Of a DNA stretch of 64,000 bases, positions 60,577-64,000 are shown one piece after another. Numbering within the stretch: the stretch's first letter is position 1; each line of letters starts with the position of its first letter. The notes under the pieces were generated by a model, which was not told the origin of the DNA, ran no database searches, and saw nothing but the letters and a program-made list of their open reading frames with translations. Source of the stretch: Hymenobacter ginkgonis (lineage in GTDB: Bacteria; Bacteroidota; Bacteroidia; Cytophagales; Hymenobacteraceae); assembly GCF_009755225.1 (NCBI RefSeq), contig NZ_WQKZ01000004.1, positions 372,001 to 436,000 on the forward strand, given 5' to 3'. The position numbers and the translations under genes were made by a program.

Positions 60577-62298
60577 GTGGATAACCGCGCTCTCATCAAA
60601 GCCTTCAAGCTAACGGCCCAACTGCTGGAGCTACACGACGAAAACGCCTTCAAAATCAGGGCCTACGAAGGCACCGCCACGGCCCTCGAACAGCTGGAGT
60701 TTCCGGTGGCCGAAGTGGAGCGCCCTGGCCTGCCCGACCGCACCGGCCTGAGCAAAACCCAGGCCGCCAAAGTGGCCGAGCTGCTCGATACGGGCACGTT
60801 TGAGGAGCTGCAACGCCTGCTCGACACTACCCCCCCCGGCGTGGTCGAGCTCTTGAATATCAAAGGCATTGGCCCCAAGAAAGTGCGCGCCCTGTGGCGC
60901 GACGCCGGCATCGAAACCCCCGACCAATTGCGCGAAGCCGCCGAAGCCGGCCAAGTAGCCAAGCTCAAAGGTTTTGGGGCCAAAACCCAGGACAGCATTC
61001 TGGCGGCCCTAGAGTTTACTACCCAAAGTGCGGGCAAGCTGCTCTTCTCGCAGGCCGAGCAGTTGGCCCACGACCTGGCCGAGCGCCTGCGCCAAGTGGC
61101 GGGGGTAGGCGAAGTAGCCGCCGCCGGCGAAGTCCGCCGCGCCCGCGAAATAGTGGAAACAGTCGAGATTTTGGTGGCTACCGCCGACCCGGCCGCCATT
61201 CATGCGCTGCTCGACGCGGCGCCCGGCTTGCGGGCCGATGGCCGGCGCTCGGGGCCTTTTGCGTGGCGGGGCACGGCCGCCGACTCGGGGGTAGGCGTGG
61301 TGGTGCGCACCGTGGCGCCCGCTGATTTTGTGAATCAGCTATTTGTGGCCACTGGCAATGACGCCCACCTGAGCACGCCGCTGCCCCAGGCCGGCCCCGG
61401 CCAGCCCGCTACCCTGCGCCAGTGGGCCAAGCGCGAGCGCTTTGCCAGCGAAGAAGCGCTGTATGAGAAAGCCGGCCTGCAATACGTGGTGCCCGAGTTG
61501 CGCGAAGGCCTGGGCGAAATAGCGCTGGCCGCCGAGCGCCAGTTGCCCGTTTTGCTCGAAGACAGCGACTTACGCGGCTCGCTGCACAACCACAGCACCT
61601 ACTCCGATGGCAGCCATTCGCTGCGCCAAATGGCTACGTTTCTGCGCGATGCGGGCTACGAGTACCTGGGCATCTGCGACCACTCGCAGGCGGCACATTA
61701 CGCCAATGGCCTCGGGCCGGAGCGCGTGCGCCAGCAGCAGCGCGAAATTGACGAGCTGAACGCCGAGCTGGCGCCGTTCCGCATTTTTAAGGGCATCGAG
61801 GCCGATATTTTGGGCGATGGCAGCCTGGATTATGACCCGGCGCTGCGCGATTCGTTTGACTTTATCGTGGCCTCCATCCACTCCAATTTGAAGATGGACG
61901 AGCAGCGCGCCACCGAGCGCCTGCTGGCCGCCATTGCCAACCCGCACTGCACTATGCTGGGCCACCCTACCGGCCGGCTGCTGCTGCGTCGCGCCGGCTA
62001 CCCCATTGATTTTAAAGCGGTTATTGACGCTTGCGCCGAGCACCAAGTTATCATCGAAATCAACGCCAACCCCTGGCGCCTTGACCTCGACTGGCGCTGG
62101 GTGCGCTACGCCATTAGCCAAGGCGTGCAGCTCAGCATCAACCCCGATGCCCACCATACGGCTGGCTACGCCGACATGCGCTACGGGGTGCTCGCCGGCC
62201 GCAAAGGCATGCTCACCAAGGAGATGACGTTCAATACGAAGTCAGTAGACGAGGCAGCCGCGTACTTCGCCGCGCGCAAAAAAGAAGTAAAAAAGTAG
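60577..62298 (+). CDS. polX: PolX-family protein with PHP nuclease domain; polymerase aspartates missing
   Basis: 573 residues from GTG; a TTG two codons earlier is an alternative. An N-terminal 8-kDa-type domain and helix-hairpin-helix motifs (LLNIKGIGPKKVRAL, LKGFGAKTQDSI) are present. At the palm, the canonical GDIDIL with two metal-binding Asp reads ETVEIL (T195, E197), and the third Asp region (VDLRVV) reads GVVVRTV. The polymerase site therefore seems destroyed. The C-terminal PHP domain is intact: HNHSTYSDG (H338, H340?), ICDHS, GIEADIL, ASIHSNL, LGHPTGR, EINANPWRLDL, PDAHH. It may act only as a 3'-5' exonuclease or phosphoesterase in DNA repair. A palindrome follows the stop. Confidence 0.88.
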   Translation: MDNRALIKAFKLTAQLLELHDENAFKIRAYEGTATALEQLEFPVAEVERPGLPDRTGLSKTQAAKVAELLDTGTFEELQRLLDTTPPGVVELLNIKGIGPKKVRALWRDAGIETPDQLREAAEAGQVAKLKGFGAKTQDSILAALEFTTQSAGKLLFSQAEQLAHDLAERLRQVAGVGEVAAAGEVRRAREIVETVEILVATADPAAIHALLDAAPGLRADGRRSGPFAWRGTAADSGVGVVVRTVAPADFVNQLFVATGNDAHLSTPLPQAGPGQPATLRQWAKRERFASEEALYEKAGLQYVVPELREGLGEIALAAERQLPVLLEDSDLRGSLHNHSTYSDGSHSLRQMATFLRDAGYEYLGICDHSQAAHYANGLGPERVRQQQREIDELNAELAPFRIFKGIEADILGDGSLDYDPALRDSFDFIVASIHSNLKMDEQRATERLLAAIANPHCTMLGHPTGRLLLRRAGYPIDFKAVIDACAEHQVIIEINANPWRLDLDWRWVRYAISQGVQLSINPDAHHTAGYADMRYGVLAGRKGMLTKEMTFNTKSVDEAAAYFAARKKEVKK

Positions 62299-62306
62299 TA
62301 AGTAAA

Positions 62307-62406
62307 AAAGGACGTCATTCCGAGCTTGCCGAGGAATCGCGCGCGCCGTTCGGGCTGCGGCCAACAGCGCGCGCGATTCCTCGGCAAGCTCGGAATGACG
62401 TCCTTT
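62307..62406. repeat. Long perfect palindrome (family copy i)
   Basis: Perfect 40-bp arms (62307-62346 and 62367-62406) around a 20-base loop. Core GGACGTCATTCCGAGCTTG plus inner GCCGAGGAATCGCGCGCG. It fills the gap between polX and the glycosyltransferase gene, ending 14 bp before its start. Confidence 0.9.
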
Positions 62407-62420
62407 ATGTTACCTGACTA

Positions 62421-63389
62421 ATGAAAATCCTGGTCCTTCGCTTTTCTTCCATCGGCGATATTGTGCTGACTACGCCGGTGGTCCGGCAGCTGAAAACCCA
62501 GTTGCCGGGCGCGCAGGTGCACTTTGCCACCAAGCCCGCCTACCGCAGCCTGCTCGAAGCTAATCCCTACGTAGACAAGCTGCACCTGCTCGCGGGCAGC
62601 CTGGGCGAGCTGGTGCGTGAGCTGCGCGCCGAGCGGTTCGACTTTATCGTGGATTTGCACAATAACTTGCGCACGCGGCTTATTCGGCTGCAATTGCCCG
62701 GCGTGCTGGGCCAAGCGTTTGACAAGCTAAACTGGCAGAAGTACTTGCTGGTCAGGTTTAAAATCAACCGCCTACCCCCCGTTCATATTGTGGACCGCTA
62801 CCGGGCGGCGGCCGCGCCGCTCGGCATTCGCGACGACGGCGGTGGGCTCGATTATTTTATTCCGCTGGGCCAGGAGGTGGTGGTGGCCGAAGCCCTACCC
62901 CCCGGTTTTCGGGCCGGGCAGTACGTGGCGGTGGCCATTGGGGCGCAGCACGCCACCAAGCGCCTACCCGTCGAAAAGCTCATCGAGTTGGTCCATAACC
63001 TGGCGCCGCGCCCGGTGGTGCTACTCGGTGGGCCCGGGGATGAGAGCACTGGCCACGTCATTGAGCTAGCCGCCAAGGGCCTGGTCTTCAATGGTTGCGG
63101 GCAGTTTTCGCTGCATCAGTCGGCCTCGCTGGTGCGGCAGGCACAGTTCGTAGTCAGCCACGACACCGGGCTGATGCACATCGCCTCAGCCTTCAAAAAA
63201 GAGATTTTTAGCGTGTGGGGCAACACGGTGCCGCAGTTTGGCATGTATCCTTACCGCACCCGCTTCGAAGCGCTGGAAGTGCTGGGACTCCCCTGCCGGC
63301 CGTGCTCCAAAATCGGCTTTGGCAAGTGTCCGCAGGGGCATTTTAAGTGCATGCGCAACCAGGATTTGGCTGGCGATTGGCCGGCGTGA
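62421..63389 (+). CDS. Glycosyltransferase family 9 (heptosyltransferase-like)
   Basis: 322 residues. Opening MKILVLRFSSIGDIVLTTPVVRQLK and YVDKLHLL are the hallmark of GT9 enzymes (WaaF/RfaF-like), followed by VAIGAQHATKRLPVEKLIELV, VVLLGGPGDE and FVVSHDTGLMHIASAF, the donor-binding region. The C-terminus has several Cys (LPCRPCSKIGFGKCPQGHFKC), as in many GT9 proteins of this phylum. It should add a heptose or other sugar to lipopolysaccharide at the cytoplasmic face of the inner membrane. A palindrome separates it from polX. Confidence 0.9.
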   Translation: MKILVLRFSSIGDIVLTTPVVRQLKTQLPGAQVHFATKPAYRSLLEANPYVDKLHLLAGSLGELVRELRAERFDFIVDLHNNLRTRLIRLQLPGVLGQAFDKLNWQKYLLVRFKINRLPPVHIVDRYRAAAAPLGIRDDGGGLDYFIPLGQEVVVAEALPPGFRAGQYVAVAIGAQHATKRLPVEKLIELVHNLAPRPVVLLGGPGDESTGHVIELAAKGLVFNGCGQFSLHQSASLVRQAQFVVSHDTGLMHIASAFKKEIFSVWGNTVPQFGMYPYRTRFEALEVLGLPCRPCSKIGFGKCPQGHFKCMRNQDLAGDWPA

Positions 63390-63397
63390 AGATGGGC

Positions 63398-63700
63398 CTA
63401 TAATAGGTCCTCAACTTTTTCTTCCACATTAGCCAAAACCTCACAGTCACAATAACCACCTTGGTCGCTTAACCACTTTTGTAAAGGTTCAAAAGGCAAA
63501 TCTACTTCTGCCGCAAACTGCTTGGTCAACCGCAAAGTATCGTCGCACTCAGTTTTGGAAAGCGCTGCGTCTAAGTAGTCAAACAAGCCCTTTAATTGCC
63601 CAAGGTCCATTGGTAAACCAGCTAGCAGCGAATTTGTAGCTGCAACTTGTAGCTGCTGCATAGCTTGCTTACGACGCTTTTTCTCTTCGGCGGATGGCAT
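63398..63700 (-). CDS. DUF2695 domain protein
   Basis: 100 residues from ATG at 63700; an in-frame TTG 11 codons upstream is less likely. The C-terminal half reads LSKTECDDTLRLTKQFA, FEPLQKWLSDQGGYCDCEVLANVEEKV, which is the DUF2695 family pattern with its conserved Cys residues. The N-terminal part is Lys-rich. Function unknown. It is convergent with the glycosyltransferase, 8 bp apart. Confidence 0.8.
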   Translation of the reverse strand: MPSAEEKKRRKQAMQQLQVAATNSLLAGLPMDLGQLKGLFDYLDAALSKTECDDTLRLTKQFAAEVDLPFEPLQKWLSDQGGYCDCEVLANVEEKVEDLL

Positions 63701-63723
63701 AGTTGGGTTTTTAGGAATAAACT

Positions 63724-64000
63724 CTACTTCCAAGTAGCATCGCTGCCCTTTTCGCCGGCTGGCTTCAGCAGGCGAAACTCGACGCGACGGTTGATGCGGG
63801 CATCGGCTTCGCTCAGCTCGTCTTTGAGGGGTTTGCTGGAGCCGAAGCCGAAGCTCTCGATGCGGTTGGGGCCAAGTTTGCCCTTGCGCTCGATGTAGTG
63901 CCGGATTTCCTCGGCGCGGTCTTGCGACAGTTTCTCGTTCACGTCGGGGTCGCCCTTGCTGTCGGTGTGGCCCGCAATGTTGAGCCGAAACGTGGGGTGG
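63724..64000 (-). CDS. OmpA-family peptidoglycan-binding protein, C-terminal part, 5'-truncated by window edge
   Basis: The visible part is the end of an OmpA domain: FRLNIAGHTDSKGDPDVNEKLSQDRAEEIRHYIE, then RIESFGFGSSKPLKDELSEADARINRRVEFRLL. The GHTD, LSQDRA and NRRVEF motifs bind peptidoglycan. The reading frame stays open to base 64000, so the start lies outside the window. It may be cotranscribed with the DUF2695 gene (23-bp gap). Confidence 0.85.
   Translation of the reverse strand, partial: HPTFRLNIAGHTDSKGDPDVNEKLSQDRAEEIRHYIERKGKLGPNRIESFGFGSSKPLKDELSEADARINRRVEFRLLKPAGEKGSDATWK

Noticed and set aside
545..62406. Palindromes considered as CRISPR repeats or insertion-sequence ends
   Set aside because: They are single, dispersed and kilobases apart, with no spacer array, no cas gene, no transposase and no target-site duplication that I can see.

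Overview
The window looks like chromosome of a high-G+C member of the Bacteroidota, most likely Hymenobacter or a close relative (Cytophagales, Hymenobacteraceae). The evidence is a SusC/SusD pair under an ECF sigma/FecR pair, a secreted peptidase with a type IX secretion (T9SS) C-terminal tail, the near absence of Shine-Dalgarno sites, and G+C that I estimate by eye at 60-65%. The genus is an inference. I saw no rRNA, tRNA, phage, transposase or CRISPR array.

Layout. 1-1319: the 3' end of a Pnkp-type RNA repair protein, and a LuxR-type regulator. 1787-20527: a polysaccharide utilisation locus running ECF sigma, FecR anti-sigma, SusC with an STN signalling domain, SusD, then GH42, GH3, GH30, GH3 and a GH31 with a PA14 insert. 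These are mostly exo-acting enzymes, suited to trimming a xylosylated or galactosylated beta-glucan; no endo-glycanase is present. 20572-29877: an oxidative sugar block with a GMC flavoprotein and its gluconate-dehydrogenase-type small subunit, a lipoprotein cytochrome c, a Gfo/Idh/MocA oxidoreductase, three TIM-barrel isomerase-like proteins, a nucleoside-permease-type MFS transporter and a DUF1080 (3-keto-glycoside hydrolase family) protein. Together they look like a periplasm-to-cytoplasm 3-keto-sugar pathway fed by the polysaccharide locus.

30310-32790: an M4 metallopeptidase exported by T9SS. 33632-39263: a SpeD homologue, DUF4178, a small membrane protein, DUF350, a membrane-anchored spermidine-synthase-like protein and a flavoprotein. 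The SpeD homologue has Ser where the catalytic Cys is expected, so this operon is probably not an ordinary spermidine pathway. 39266-50907: membrane proteins, a ricin-lectin/OmpA fusion, small STAS-like and DUF2945 proteins, an amino acid permease, two Spy/CpxP-like proteins, a persulfide-dioxygenase/rhodanese fusion, a NAPE-PLD-like hydrolase and ComB. 51052-64000: GcvT, a zinc-sensor (CZB)/histidine kinase/response regulator set, RNase HII, an EVE protein, a di-heme cytochrome with YceI, a PolX whose polymerase aspartates are missing, a family 9 glycosyltransferase, a DUF2695 protein and the end of an OmpA-family gene.

Two signals run through the whole window. Nine long palindromes of one loose family sit just after stop codons and look like terminators or MITE/REP elements. 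The heptamer CTACCCC (or its complement) occurs roughly ten times more often than base composition predicts and mostly follows the coding strand.
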